Of a stretch of 64,000 nt of DNA, positions 49,361 to 60,106 are shown in pieces. A program made the position numbers and the translations under genes. Each line of letters begins with the position of its first letter. The stretch's first letter is position 1. This DNA comes from Citrobacter sp. (GTDB lineage Bacteria; Pseudomonadota; Gammaproteobacteria; Enterobacterales; Enterobacteriaceae): positions 62,001 to 126,000 of the forward strand of contig DXKH01000082.1 of assembly GCA_019415335.1 (NCBI GenBank). Reading direction: 5' to 3'. Under the pieces are notes generated by a model that did no database searches, was not told the DNA's origin, and saw only the letters and a list, made by a program, of their open reading frames with translations.

Positions 49361-49963
49361 TTACAGGCTGGAGACGTTTTCGGTCAGGTATTTGGCAACG
49401 CCGTCCGGAGACGCGTTCATGCCTTCTTTACCTTTTTCCCACTGCGCCGGGCAAACTTCGCCATGCTCTTCGTGGAACTGCAGCGCGTCAACCATGCGCA
49501 GCATTTCGTCGATGTTACGACCCAGCGGCAGGTCGTTAACCACCTGGTGGCGAACCACGCCATTCGCGTCGATCAGGAAAGAACCACGCAGCGCAACGCC
49601 CGCTTCCGGGTGCTCGATGCCGTAGGCTTTCTGAATTTCACGCTTAACGTCAGCAACCATTGCGTATTTCACTGCACCGATGCCGCCTTTGTCGACAGGG
49701 GTGTTACGCCATGCGTTGTGGACGAATTCAGAGTCAAAAGAAACGCCAACCACTTCAACGCCGCGCTTCTGGAATTCTTCGTAACGTTTGTCGAATGCGA
49801 TCAGTTCAGACGGGCAAACGAAGGTGAAATCCATTGGCCAGAAGAACAGAACGGTCGTTTTGCCGTTGGTGTGCTGTTTGAAATTGAAGTTCTCAACAAT
49901 CTCACCGCTACCGAGTACCGCAGCTGCTGTGAAATCCGGAGCCTGACGAGTCACCAGTACCAT
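49361..49963 (-). CDS. tsaA: 2-Cys peroxiredoxin (TsaA/AhpC type)
   Basis: A 200-residue thiol peroxidase that reduces hydrogen peroxide and organic peroxides in the cytoplasm. The peroxidatic cysteine is C50 in MDFTFVCPSEL, and the resolving cysteine C171 is in HGEVCPAQW, making it a typical 2-Cys enzyme. The frame is open 25 codons upstream, but ATG 49963 follows GCAGGAG at good spacing. It resembles Salmonella TsaA, located near acpH there by my recollection. The electron donor is not evident; no reductase gene is adjacent. A strong terminator follows. Confidence 0.9.
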   Translation of the reverse strand: MVLVTRQAPDFTAAAVLGSGEIVENFNFKQHTNGKTTVLFFWPMDFTFVCPSELIAFDKRYEEFQKRGVEVVGVSFDSEFVHNAWRNTPVDKGGIGAVKYAMVADVKREIQKAYGIEHPEAGVALRGSFLIDANGVVRHQVVNDLPLGRNIDEMLRMVDALQFHEEHGEVCPAQWEKGKEGMNASPDGVAKYLTENVSSL

Positions 49964-50084
49964 ATTATTCTCCTGCAAAGTTAAGGGGTTTTGGAACGCA
50001 ACGCGGGCCAGTATAGAAGGTGATTGCGAATAAGACAAAGAGGCGCTGACAATCGTTCCGTGAGCTTTTACCTATCAATATTCT

Positions 50085-50152
50085 CTGTAGGCTGGTAAGC
50101 GAAAGCGCCACCGGGCAAATCGCCGGATGGCGGCTTTGCCTTATCCGGTCGA
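50085..50152. repeat. BIME: two REP units downstream of acpH
   Basis: GTAGGCTGGTAAGCG...CCACCGGGC and GCCGGATGGCGGC...TTATCCGG are two REP-type palindromes between the peroxiredoxin promoter and the acpH 3' end (acpH is read leftward). Confidence 0.75.
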
Positions 50153-50167
50153 CTGATCCAACGGGTA

Positions 50168-50749
50168 TCAGAGCGTTTTCTGTCTGGCTTGTTCCATCAT
50201 GCGCGGATAAAACCGCCAGAAGCGTTCTTCCAGCGCATCGTAATGGTTATCCAGGTCATACCAGGAGTCGCGGAGGGCATCCAGTCGCGGACGGCGACTC
50301 GCCATCCCGTTCAATACATTCTGGATAAAATCCATATCACGATAGCGTTCCAGCCATTTTTCCGACCACAGGTAGTCGTTCAGATTGACAAAGCGCGGCG
50401 GCGAATCGGGCAAAATGGTGGAGACCTGAGCGTGGGCATAGCCGACAAAGGCTTGTAACGGAAACTCAGGGGAAATGTGTGCCCAGTGGCGAGAGAGAAA
50501 ATGATCCCACATCACGTCCAGCGTAATCGGCGCAACGCGACGGGTTTCGCTGCGAAACCACTCTCGTGCCTCGCGGACTTCCGGCAGATTATCGGTCATC
50601 ACGTCGATACGACGGTGCATCAGAATGCCATCCACGACCTCTGGCGGAAAATGTGATTCTGGATTCCCGCGGACAAAATCGGCCAGCAGATTGCCGGAAA
50701 GCGAACTATCAGCGAGATGGGCTAAATGCAGGTGCGCCAGAAAATTCAT
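50168..50749 (-). CDS. acpH: Acyl carrier protein phosphodiesterase AcpH
   Basis: Removes the 4'-phosphopantetheine arm from holo-acyl carrier protein. It is an HD-like phosphodiesterase with [12 protein letters not shown] at the N-terminus, [10 protein letters not shown] and WDHFLSRHW supplying metal-binding His and Asp residues. ATG 50749 gives 193 residues as in K-12; the upstream in-frame codon at 50767 is less likely. It is divergent from queA, and the intergenic region holds an ERIC-like element. Confidence 0.94.
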   Translation of the reverse strand: MNFLAHLHLAHLADSSLSGNLLADFVRGNPESHFPPEVVDGILMHRRIDVMTDNLPEVREAREWFRSETRRVAPITLDVMWDHFLSRHWAHISPEFPLQAFVGYAHAQVSTILPDSPPRFVNLNDYLWSEKWLERYRDMDFIQNVLNGMASRRPRLDALRDSWYDLDNHYDALEERFWRFYPRMMEQARQKTL

Positions 50750-50839
50750 ATACACTTCATCCTTCAAACGGCCTCTTTGTTGACTGCTGAGTTACGCGTC
50801 TCATTCATGAGACTCACCCTTACAGGCCGCCGCTCCGCG

Positions 50840-50952
50840 ACGTTCAAATCTGTTCCCTACAGATTTGTCACTCACCCCGGTCACTGACTTGTGTAAGCTC
50901 CAGGGGACTCACTCAGTTGCCGCCTCGATGCACCTTGAATGATTTTGTATAT
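50840..50952. repeat. ERIC-like element between acpH and queA
   Basis: CTCACCCCGGTCACTGACTT and TGTAAGCTCCAGGGGACTCA match the two halves of the ERIC core inverted repeat, followed by the outer GTTGCCGCC...TTGAATGATT part. Just before it is a nine-base stem CAAATCTGT/ACAGATTTG (50845-50867). The boundaries are approximate. The remaining part of the acpH-queA gap should hold the queA promoter. Confidence 0.72.
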
Positions 50953-51044
50953 AGGTTATGTGATTTATCCAGGGGGGTAAAGGTTGCAGGGAGCGCGCCC
51001 CGGCACTAGACTACCCGCCTCTTATTTTAGTCTGAGTCAGTGTC

Positions 51045-52115
51045 ATGCGCGTTACCGATTTTTCCTTTGAATTACCCGAATCCCTGATTGCCCACTACCC
51101 ACAGCCGGAGCGCAGTCGCTGCCGTTTGCTGTCGCTGGACGGGCCGACGGGCGCGCTGACGCACGGTACTTTCACCGATCTGCTCGATAAGCTTAACCCT
51201 GGCGATCTGCTGGTCTTTAATGATACCCGCGTGATCCCGGCGCGCCTGTTTGGGCGTAAAGCCAGCGGCGGCAAGATTGAAGTTCTCGTTGAACGCATGC
51301 TGGATGATAAACGCATCCTCGCACATATTCGCGCCTCCAAAGCGCCGAAACCGGGCGCAGAATTGCTGCTCGGCGATGACGAAAGCATCAATGCGACGAT
51401 GACGGCCCGCCATGGCGCGCTGTTTGAGGTCGAATTTAACGACGCGCGTCCGGTGTTGGATATTCTTAATGCTATTGGCCATATGCCGTTGCCGCCGTAT
51501 ATCGATCGTCCGGACGAAGACGCCGATCGTGAGCTTTACCAGACGGTGTACAGCGAAAAGCCCGGTGCCGTTGCCGCGCCGACCGCGGGTCTGCACTTTG
51601 ACGAACCGCTGCTGGAAAAACTGCGCGAGAAAGGTATTGAGATGGCGTTTGTGACGCTGCACGTCGGTGCGGGGACATTCCAGCCAGTGCGTGTCGATAC
51701 CATTGAAGATCACATCATGCATTCAGAGTATGCGGAAGTCCCGCAAGAAGTGGTGGATGCGGTGCTGGCGGCGAAAGCGCGCGGTAACCGGGTGATTGCG
51801 GTGGGCACAACCTCGGTGCGTTCCCTGGAGAGCGCGGCGCAGGCGGCGCAGAACGCGCTCATTGAACCGTTCTTTGGCGACACACAAATCTTCATCTACC
51901 CAGGTTATCAATACAAAGTGATTGATGCGCTGGTGACCAATTTCCATTTGCCTGAATCGACATTGATTATGCTGGTCTCGGCGTTTGCCGGTTATCAGCA
52001 TACGATGAACGCTTACAAGGCTGCGGTAGAACAAAATTATCGCTTTTTTAGCTACGGGGACGCGATGTTTATCACGTACAATCCGCAAGCTTTGAATGAA
52101 CGCGTTGGGGAATAA
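51045..52115 (+). CDS. queA: tRNA preQ1(34) S-adenosylmethionine ribosyltransferase-isomerase QueA
   Basis: Transfers and isomerises the ribosyl group of S-adenosylmethionine to 7-aminomethyl-7-deazaguanine in tRNA, giving epoxyqueuosine. The 356 residues equal K-12 QueA. Recognisable blocks are FDTR-like [14 protein letters not shown], the [10 protein letters not shown] substrate loop, and [14 protein letters not shown]. It heads the queA-tgt-yajC-secD-secF cluster, so two successive queuosine enzymes are encoded together. Confidence 0.97.
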   Translation: MRVTDFSFELPESLIAHYPQPERSRCRLLSLDGPTGALTHGTFTDLLDKLNPGDLLVFNDTRVIPARLFGRKASGGKIEVLVERMLDDKRILAHIRASKAPKPGAELLLGDDESINATMTARHGALFEVEFNDARPVLDILNAIGHMPLPPYIDRPDEDADRELYQTVYSEKPGAVAAPTAGLHFDEPLLEKLREKGIEMAFVTLHVGAGTFQPVRVDTIEDHIMHSEYAEVPQEVVDAVLAAKARGNRVIAVGTTSVRSLESAAQAAQNALIEPFFGDTQIFIYPGYQYKVIDALVTNFHLPESTLIMLVSAFAGYQHTMNAYKAAVEQNYRFFSYGDAMFITYNPQALNERVGE

Positions 52116-52154
52116 ATCCGCGGCGCTGGTTTACACGTTGGACTGTTTTTCTGA

Positions 52155-53297
<1,143 letters not shown>

Positions 53298-53319
53298 TTT
53301 TAATAATGAGGGAATTTGA

Positions 53320-53652
53320 ATGAGCTTTTTTATTTCTGATGCGGTAGCGGCAACAGGTGCTCCGGCGCAGGGCAGCCCGATGTCTCTGATTCTGATGCTG
53401 GTGGTGTTTGGTCTGATTTTCTATTTCATGATCCTGCGTCCACAGCAGAAGCGTACTAAAGAGCATAAAAACCTGATGGCCTCCATCGCGAAAGGTGATG
53501 AAGTCCTGACTAACGGTGGTCTGGTAGGCCGAGTGACCAAAGTTGCAGAATCTGGTTACATCGCTATCGCACTGAACGACACCACTGAAGTGGTTATCAA
53601 ACGTGACTTCGTAGCTGCCGTTCTGCCGAAAGGCACCATGAAGGCGCTGTAA
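53320..53652 (+). CDS. yajC: Sec translocon accessory subunit YajC
   Basis: A 110-residue inner-membrane protein of the SecDF-YajC complex. One transmembrane helix (about 21-41, MSLILMLVVFGLIFYFMIL) is followed by RPQQKRTKEHKNLM and a cytoplasmic beta domain (NGGLVGRVTKV). Same length as in K-12. It is encoded immediately before secD. Confidence 0.96.
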   Translation: MSFFISDAVAATGAPAQGSPMSLILMLVVFGLIFYFMILRPQQKRTKEHKNLMASIAKGDEVLTNGGLVGRVTKVAESGYIAIALNDTTEVVIKRDFVAAVLPKGTMKAL

Positions 53653-53679
53653 TAGTAACTTTTCCCTAAGGGAACTGCC

Positions 53680-55527
53680 GTGTTAAACCGTTATCCTTTG
53701 TGGAAGTACATCATGCTGATCGTCGTTATTGTCGTCGGTCTGCTGTATGCGCTTCCCAACCTGTATGGTGAGGATCCGGCCGTTCAAATCACTGGCGCGC
53801 GCGGTGTCGCCGCCAGTGAGCAAACGCTGATCCAGGTCCAGAATACGTTACAAAAAGAAAAAATTACCGCTAAGTCTGTGGCACTGGAAGAGGGCGCAAT
53901 TCTTGCGCGCTTCGACACCACCGACACCCAACTGCGCGCACGTGAAGCGCTGGTGGACGTGCTGGGTGATAAATACGTCGTGGCGCTTAACCTTGCTCCG
54001 GCAACTCCGCGCTGGTTGGCGGCCATCAAAGCAGAACCGATGAAACTCGGTCTTGACCTGCGTGGCGGCGTTCACTTCCTGATGGAAGTGGATATGGATA
54101 CCGCGCTGGGTAAACTGCAGGAACAAAATATCGATAGCCTGCGCAGCGATCTGCGTACAGAAGGCATCCCGTATACTACCGTTCGTAAAGAAGATAATTA
54201 CGGCCTGAGCATCAACTTCCGCGATGCCGACGCACGTGATAAAGCGATTGCTTACCTCAGCAAGCGTCACCAGGATCTGGTGATCACAAATCAGGGCAGT
54301 AATGCGCTGCGTGCGGTGATGACCGATGCGCGTCTGAGCGAAGCGCGTGAATATGCGGTACAACAGAACATCAACATCCTGCGTAACCGTGTGAACCAGT
54401 TGGGCGTTGCCGAACCGGTTGTACAACGCCAGGGTGCAGATCGTATCGTGGTCGAGCTGCCGGGTATTCAGGACACGGCACGTGCGAAAGAAATTCTTGG
54501 TGCAACCGCAACGCTGGAGTTCCGTCTGGTTAACTCTAACGTGGATCAGTCTGCGGCGGCTTCCGGTCGTGTGCCAGGTGATTCCGAAGTGAAGCAGATG
54601 CGCGAAGGTCAGCCTGTTGTGCTGTACAAACGCGTTATTCTGACCGGTGACCATATCACTGACTCCACTTCCAGCCAGGACGAATACAACCAACCGCAGG
54701 TGAACATCTCGCTGGATAGCGCGGGTGGTAACATCATGTCTAACTTCACTAAGGACAACATCGGTAAACCGATGGCAACCCTGTTTGTGGAGTACAAAGA
54801 CAGCGGTAAGAAAGATGCTAACGGCCGTGCGGTACTGGTGAAACAGGAAGAGGTGATTAACATCGCCAACATCCAGTCTCGTCTGGGCAATAGCTTCCGT
54901 ATTACCGGGATCAACAACCCGAACGAAGCGCGTCAGCTCTCTCTGCTGCTGCGTGCCGGTGCGCTGATTGCGCCGATTCAGATTGTTGAAGAACGGACCA
55001 TCGGTCCAACCCTGGGGATGCAGAACATTAAGCAGGGTCTGGAAGCGTGTCTGGCTGGTCTGGCCGTGTCTATCCTGTTCATGATTCTGTTCTACAAAAA
55101 ATTTGGTCTGATTGCGACCAGCGCGTTGATTGCTAACCTGGTACTGATTGTCGGCATTATGTCGCTACTGCCGGGGGCAACGCTGAGTATGCCGGGGATT
55201 GCGGGGATCGTCTTAACCCTTGCCGTCGCCGTCGATGCGAACGTCCTGATCAACGAACGTATCAAAGAAGAGTTGAGTAACGGACGTTCGGTGCAGCAGG
55301 CGATCAACGAAGGGTATGCGGGCGCGTTCAGTTCCATTTTTGATGCGAACATTACGACGCTGATTAAGGTCATTATCCTGTACGCCGTCGGCACCGGGGC
55401 AATTAAAGGGTTCGCGATTACTACCGGTATCGGTGTGGCGACGTCGATGTTTACCGCGATCGTCGGTACTCGTGCCATCGTAAACCTGTTGTATGGCGGC
55501 AAGCGCGTCAAAAAGCTGTCAATCTGA
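53680..55527 (+). CDS. secD: Protein translocase subunit SecD
   Basis: With SecF, uses the proton gradient to pull exported proteins out of the SecYEG channel on the periplasmic side. The 615 residues from GTG 53680 have an N-terminal helix (about 9-27), a large periplasmic P1 region with [18 protein letters not shown] (motif D1) and five more helices at the C-terminus, including [23 protein letters not shown] (motif D4, with the proton-path Asp). Length equals K-12. Confidence 0.97.
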   Translation: MLNRYPLWKYIMLIVVIVVGLLYALPNLYGEDPAVQITGARGVAASEQTLIQVQNTLQKEKITAKSVALEEGAILARFDTTDTQLRAREALVDVLGDKYVVALNLAPATPRWLAAIKAEPMKLGLDLRGGVHFLMEVDMDTALGKLQEQNIDSLRSDLRTEGIPYTTVRKEDNYGLSINFRDADARDKAIAYLSKRHQDLVITNQGSNALRAVMTDARLSEAREYAVQQNINILRNRVNQLGVAEPVVQRQGADRIVVELPGIQDTARAKEILGATATLEFRLVNSNVDQSAAASGRVPGDSEVKQMREGQPVVLYKRVILTGDHITDSTSSQDEYNQPQVNISLDSAGGNIMSNFTKDNIGKPMATLFVEYKDSGKKDANGRAVLVKQEEVINIANIQSRLGNSFRITGINNPNEARQLSLLLRAGALIAPIQIVEERTIGPTLGMQNIKQGLEACLAGLAVSILFMILFYKKFGLIATSALIANLVLIVGIMSLLPGATLSMPGIAGIVLTLAVAVDANVLINERIKEELSNGRSVQQAINEGYAGAFSSIFDANITTLIKVIILYAVGTGAIKGFAITTGIGVATSMFTAIVGTRAIVNLLYGGKRVKKLSI

Positions 55528-55537
55528 GGAGTGCGAA

Positions 55538-56509
55538 GTGGCACAGGAATATACTGTTGAACAATTGAACCACGGCCGTAAAGTCATCGACTTTATGCGC
55601 TGGGACTACTGGGCTTTCGGCATCTCAGGCCTGCTGCTGGTGTTGGCCATCATTGTGATGGGCGTGCGCGGCTTTAACTGGGGTCTCGATTTCACCGGTG
55701 GTACGGTGATTGAAATCACGCTGGAAAAACCGGCTGAGATGGACGTGATGCGCGACGCGCTGGAAAAAGCGGGCTTTGTTGATCCGCTTTTACAGAATTT
55801 CGGCAGCAGCCACGACATCATGGTTCGTATGCCACCTACCGAAGGGGCAAATGGCGGTCAGGTGCTGGGCAGCAAAGTGTTGAGTGTGATTAACGAATCC
55901 ACCAACCAGAACGCAGCGGTGAAACGCATTGAGTTCGTCGGACCGAGTGTGGGTGCCGACCTGGCGCAAACCGGTGCGATGGCGCTGCTGGCAGCGTTGA
56001 TCTCTATCCTGGTCTACGTCGGTATCCGTTTTGAATGGCGACTGGCGGCAGGCGTGGTTATCGCGCTGGCGCACGACGTCATCATTACACTGGGGATCCT
56101 GTCGTTATTCCATATTGAGATCGACCTGACCATCGTGGCATCGCTGATGTCGGTTATCGGTTACTCACTTAACGACAGCATCGTGGTTTCTGACCGTATT
56201 CGTGAAAACTTCCGCAAAATTCGTCGCGGGACGCCTTACGAAATCTTTAACGTGTCACTGACCCAGACGCTGCACCGTACGTTGATTACCTCCGGTACGA
56301 CGTTAATGGTTATCCTGATGTTGTTCCTGTTCGGTGGTCCGGTGCTGGAAGGCTTCTCGCTGACTATGCTTATCGGTGTGTCCATCGGTACGGCATCATC
56401 CATTTACGTAGCCTCGGCGCTGGCGCTGAAGCTCGGCATGAAGCGTGAGCACATGCTGCAGCAGAAAGTTGAGAAAGAAGGGGCGGATCAGCCGTCTATT
56501 CTGCCGTAA
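55538..56509 (+). CDS. secF: Protein translocase subunit SecF
   Basis: Partner of SecD in the Sec accessory complex. I place the start at GTG 55538 ([15 protein letters not shown]), giving 323 residues as in K-12; the frame is open into secD but the start just after the secD stop, with GAGGAG ahead, is standard. Six helices are visible, with [12 protein letters not shown] in the periplasmic part and [23 protein letters not shown] near the fourth and fifth helices. A terminator follows. Confidence 0.97.
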   Translation: MAQEYTVEQLNHGRKVIDFMRWDYWAFGISGLLLVLAIIVMGVRGFNWGLDFTGGTVIEITLEKPAEMDVMRDALEKAGFVDPLLQNFGSSHDIMVRMPPTEGANGGQVLGSKVLSVINESTNQNAAVKRIEFVGPSVGADLAQTGAMALLAALISILVYVGIRFEWRLAAGVVIALAHDVIITLGILSLFHIEIDLTIVASLMSVIGYSLNDSIVVSDRIRENFRKIRRGTPYEIFNVSLTQTLHRTLITSGTTLMVILMLFLFGGPVLEGFSLTMLIGVSIGTASSIYVASALALKLGMKREHMLQQKVEKEGADQPSILP

Positions 56510-56530
56510 TCCAACGTTCAACCTACGCAT

Positions 56531-56561
56531 AAAATCCCGGTCACTCGATCGGGATTTTTCT
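56531..56561 (+). terminator. Terminator of the queA-secF operon
   Basis: A nine-base stem AAAATCCCG/CGGGATTTT with a ten-base loop and a T-rich tail lies just after the secF stop. Confidence 0.85.
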
Positions 56562-56661
56562 TTTCTGGTTTTCTCTTGTCCCGCAAACCCTACTGACACT
56601 ATGCTGTCAGGAGCCCTGTTTTATCCTCTTCCTGAACTTACCCACACAGGCAGGAGGAACG

Positions 56662-57027
56662 ATGAAAAGCATTATCAATTGGTTTGAAATTCCCGTTACG
56701 GATATGGAGCGCGCGATTGCGTTTTATGAGCCGGTCATGGGACTGTCGCTGCGTCGTGAAAAAATGGACTTCGCCGATCTGGCGGTTTTCCCGTATGACG
56801 ATCCGGCCACCGGCGGTGCACTGGCCAGGTTTGACGGCATCGCGCCTTCATTACAGGGCTCTATTATTTATCTGCATACGGACGATCTCGGCGCCACGCT
56901 GAATCGCGTCGCCAGTGCTGGTGGCAACTGCGTTTTTGGTCCGCTCGATCTCGGTAAAGAGATTGGTACCATTGCGCTGTTTACCGACAGCGAAGGCAAC
57001 CGTGTGGGTTTACATCAACCGGCTTAA
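56662..57027 (+). CDS. VOC (glyoxalase/dioxygenase superfamily) protein
   Basis: A 121-residue VOC-fold protein built from two beta-alpha-beta-beta-beta modules, about 1-58 and 62-119. The start MKSIINWFEIPVTDMERAIAFYEPVMGL and the end GTIALFTDSEGNRVGLH are typical of small glyoxalase-like or bleomycin-resistance-like proteins of unknown substrate. ATG 56662 follows GCAGGAGG. It is 15 bases upstream of a WYL regulator gene and probably co-transcribed with it. K-12 has yajD here instead, as I remember. Confidence 0.85.
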   Translation: MKSIINWFEIPVTDMERAIAFYEPVMGLSLRREKMDFADLAVFPYDDPATGGALARFDGIAPSLQGSIIYLHTDDLGATLNRVASAGGNCVFGPLDLGKEIGTIALFTDSEGNRVGLHQPA

Positions 57028-57042
57028 TCACAGAGAGCAACC

Positions 57043-57735
57043 ATGACCCGTCGCGCTGACCGTTTGTTCCAGATAGTCCAGATCCTGCGTGGCAGGCGGC
57101 TGACAACGGCAGCGCTGCTGGCGGAGCGGCTTGAGGTGTCAGAGCGGACGATCTATCGCGATATCCGTGATCTCTCGCTCTCCGGCGTGCCGGTCGAAGG
57201 GGAGGCGGGAAGCGGCTATCGTTTGATGGCGGGGGTTGATCTCCCGCCGTTGATGCTGACGCACCGGGAATCGGAAGCGCTGATTGCCGCTATTCGTCTG
57301 CTGCACACCTGGGGCGGTGATTTGCTTTCCAGGGAGCTGGAGTCGGCGCAGGAAAAGGTGTTGGCGATATTACCGGAAGAAAGCCGGCGCAAAGCCGAGC
57401 AGGCGCGTATCTTCGCGCCAGATTTTGGCAGACAACACCATTCACGCAGCGCGTTCGATGTGATCCACCGGGCAGTGACTATCCAGCAGGTGCTGGCGCT
57501 GCATTACCGCGACGAGGCGGGACAGCTTTCCTGGCGGGACGTGCAGCCATTAGGGATCTTCTTCGAAGGCGAGTTCTGGCTGCTGGTGGCCTGGTGCGAG
57601 CGACGCGAAGACTACCGCTGTTTTCGTGTCGATCGCTGTTTAAGCATCACACCGCTCGACAGACGATTTTGCGAGTGCGCCGATCGATCGCTGAGTGATT
57701 TTTTACGTAAGATCCGCGACGAAACGCACGCATAA
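57043..57735 (+). CDS. YafY-like WYL-domain transcriptional regulator
   Basis: A 230-residue regulator with an N-terminal helix-turn-helix of the HTH-11 type (about 5-55, TTAALLAERLEVSERTIYRDIRDL) and a C-terminal WYL domain (about 135-210, PLGIFFEGEFWLLVAWCERREDYRCFRVDR) that usually senses a ligand or nucleic acid. The adjacent VOC gene is the likely partner or target. ATG 57043 is preceded by AGAGAG. A terminator shared with convergent tsx follows. Confidence 0.87.
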   Translation: MTRRADRLFQIVQILRGRRLTTAALLAERLEVSERTIYRDIRDLSLSGVPVEGEAGSGYRLMAGVDLPPLMLTHRESEALIAAIRLLHTWGGDLLSRELESAQEKVLAILPEESRRKAEQARIFAPDFGRQHHSRSAFDVIHRAVTIQQVLALHYRDEAGQLSWRDVQPLGIFFEGEFWLLVAWCERREDYRCFRVDRCLSITPLDRRFCECADRSLSDFLRKIRDETHA

Positions 57736-57761
57736 AAAAGCCAGCTCTCAGGCTGGCTTTT
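57734..57761. terminator. Bidirectional terminator between the WYL regulator and tsx
   Basis: GCCAGC/GCTGGC with a six-base loop is flanked by six A residues on the left and a T4 run on the right, so it can work on both strands. Confidence 0.8.
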
Positions 57762-57778
57762 GCAGGAAAAGGACGTTA

Positions 57779-58663
57779 TCAGAAGTTGTAACCCACAACC
57801 AGGTAACCACCCCAACCGGTAGATTTGACGTTGAAATTGCCTTTACCGAAGTTCAGCTCAGCGTCGTCGTTCCACTGACCCCCGTTGTGCCAGTAACGTG
57901 CCACGACCGAGTAGTGCCAGTGGTCGTAGTTCAGCGCCAGAATATGGCTGGAGGCGATGGAGTCGTTGGTACGCGCTTTGTTGCCGTTCAGATCGGAGAA
58001 GTCGTTGTCGCCCAGATCGGAACCCCAGTCAAAGTTGGTGAAGCCGATGTAGCTCAGGTTACCGCCCCACAGTTGGGTAATCGGCACAAAGTATTTCACT
58101 TTGAAACGGTAGCCATCCCACTCGTTTTCGTTTGCTGCACCGTAGTTCTGCCACTGGTACTTGGCGTACACGTTCAGAGACAGGCTCATCGGCAGGCCAG
58201 TATCAATATCCGTACCCAGACCCATATACCAGGTGCTCTGACGGCCATCTTTGTTACGACCCATGTCGTAGATGTAGTTATTGGCGAAGTACCACTCTTT
58301 AAACGGACCGAAGCTCAGGTCAGTGCCGGTCAGTTTGTCGATGGAGAAACGCGGTTCGATTTCCATAAACAGCGGAGAACCGTGGTTCCAGATCCCTTTC
58401 GCGTCGGTGTTACCACCGAAGAATACTGGCGCATCCATGTAACCATAGAAATCAAACCAGTCTTTCTTCGCGAAAGCTTCATATTCCAGATAGGTATCGT
58501 TACGGAGCTGTGGTCCGAAACGGGTGTGGTAGCTGCCAACGACGTTGACGCTCTGATGCCACCAGTCGGAAAGGTACTGTGGTTTGTCATTTTCCGCAGC
58601 GTTGACGGTGAATGACGAGGAGAGCGCGAGCACGGCACCGGCTGCAAGTAATGTTTTTTTCAT
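57779..58663 (-). CDS. tsx: Nucleoside-specific channel porin Tsx
   Basis: A twelve-stranded outer-membrane beta-barrel that lets nucleosides and some antibiotics through; it is also the receptor of phage T6 and colicin K in E. coli. ATG 58663 gives 294 residues with a 22-residue signal peptide ([22 protein letters not shown]). The C-terminus ends in Phe ([10 protein letters not shown]), as required for barrel assembly. The frame is open 35 codons upstream, but that would cross the promoter. Tandem CRP-type sites lie upstream. Confidence 0.96.
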   Translation of the reverse strand: MKKTLLAAGAVLALSSSFTVNAAENDKPQYLSDWWHQSVNVVGSYHTRFGPQLRNDTYLEYEAFAKKDWFDFYGYMDAPVFFGGNTDAKGIWNHGSPLFMEIEPRFSIDKLTGTDLSFGPFKEWYFANNYIYDMGRNKDGRQSTWYMGLGTDIDTGLPMSLSLNVYAKYQWQNYGAANENEWDGYRFKVKYFVPITQLWGGNLSYIGFTNFDWGSDLGDNDFSDLNGNKARTNDSIASSHILALNYDHWHYSVVARYWHNGGQWNDDAELNFGKGNFNVKSTGWGGYLVVGYNF

Positions 58664-58747
58664 ATTGTATGCCACTGTTTGAAATCCCTGACGGGAGTGA
58701 AAAAGGCGCAAATAGCGTTTCTGAATATTTCGTGTTTCTGGGAGCCT

Positions 58748-58825
58748 ATTATAGAAATCATTGCTCACAAAAATATGTCTTGTTTCACAGTTCTATCATT
58801 TACGTAATCGATTGCGTTCACGTTT
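58748..58825 (-). promoter_or_regulatory. tsx promoter with two CRP-type sites (CRP/CytR control)
   Basis: On the minus strand, TATAAT lies at 58753-58748. A CRP-like site with TGTGA (58769-58765) overlaps its upstream side. A second, CGTGA-ACGCAA-TCGAT (58822-58807), has octamers resembling CytR half-sites around it. K-12 tsx is controlled by CRP and CytR in this way. Confidence 0.58.
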
Positions 58826-58961
58826 GCGTACTTTAGCGCGGCGATTGTACTGACTTTCATGCCAATTGCCAACGCTGACAAAAATTGACGTGGATGTCAG
58901 AGGAGTCACAAAAGGTAGGGGATGGATGTTGCGGAACGCACAAAACGTTCCGCCGGGAGGT

Positions 58962-59501
58962 TTATTGCGTAACAGGCTGGATGTCGTGAATACGGACAAA
59001 TCCTAACTGGTCGGGGGTAATGTCATTCAACTGCAGCGGGATGTCCACATCGCTTGGTGCCAGCACGCTGGCCGGGGCATTGATCAGCTGATTTTGCACA
59101 TTCACTTCCTGATAATTGTCAGTTGTTCCCTGAATTTGCCCATATTCAACGGTGCCGCTAAACGCCGGCAGCGGATCGTTGGACTCCCCTTGAATACGCA
59201 GTGTCACCCGGGTGCCAGCCGCGTTTGGCGCAATGTTGATAAGCGACATGCGCAGGGTACCTACCTGACTGTTCAGACGTGCCGGCGTATTGGAACCTGG
59301 CAGCAGGTAAACGCCGCGGGTTGATTTGACGTTCAAACTGTTTTGCTGGGTAATCTTCACGGTTTCCTGATTAAGCTGGTTCATCTCTTTATTGAGCGTT
59401 GAAACGCTCTGATGCATCTGGCGCACTTCGCTTTGCTGTGCGCAGGCACTGAGACTAAAGAGACTTCCCACCAGGAGAATTCTTAGGTAACGTCTTGTCA
59501 T
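58962..59501 (-). CDS. yajI: DUF3251 lipoprotein YajI
   Basis: A 179-residue lipoprotein of unknown function. The signal peptide ends in the lipobox L-S-A-C (C20), and the next residues (AQQSEV) do not include an Asp at +2, which favours outer-membrane sorting. A short coiled-coil-prone stretch follows (VRQMHQSVSTLNKEMNQLNQ), then a beta-rich domain. Length matches K-12. It stands alone between tsx and nrdR. Confidence 0.92.
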   Translation of the reverse strand: MTRRYLRILLVGSLFSLSACAQQSEVRQMHQSVSTLNKEMNQLNQETVKITQQNSLNVKSTRGVYLLPGSNTPARLNSQVGTLRMSLINIAPNAAGTRVTLRIQGESNDPLPAFSGTVEYGQIQGTTDNYQEVNVQNQLINAPASVLAPSDVDIPLQLNDITPDQLGFVRIHDIQPVTQ

Positions 59502-59617
59502 CTCTCTTATTTCCTGAATTATCGCGATAACCTAATGGTAGATCGTAAAATGCGCAAAGACATCGATCCATTGTCTCAAAAGCGTTGCGCCTTTGTTGTC
59601 ACGTCAGTTCAGGTTAA

Positions 59618-60103
<486 letters not shown>

Positions 60104-60106
60104 GCC

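Noticed and set aside
36138..50167. A genomic island or prophage explanation for the malZ-acpH block
   Set aside because: No integrase, transposase, tRNA end or phage gene was recognised; the block is reported only as accessory by comparison with remembered K-12 order.
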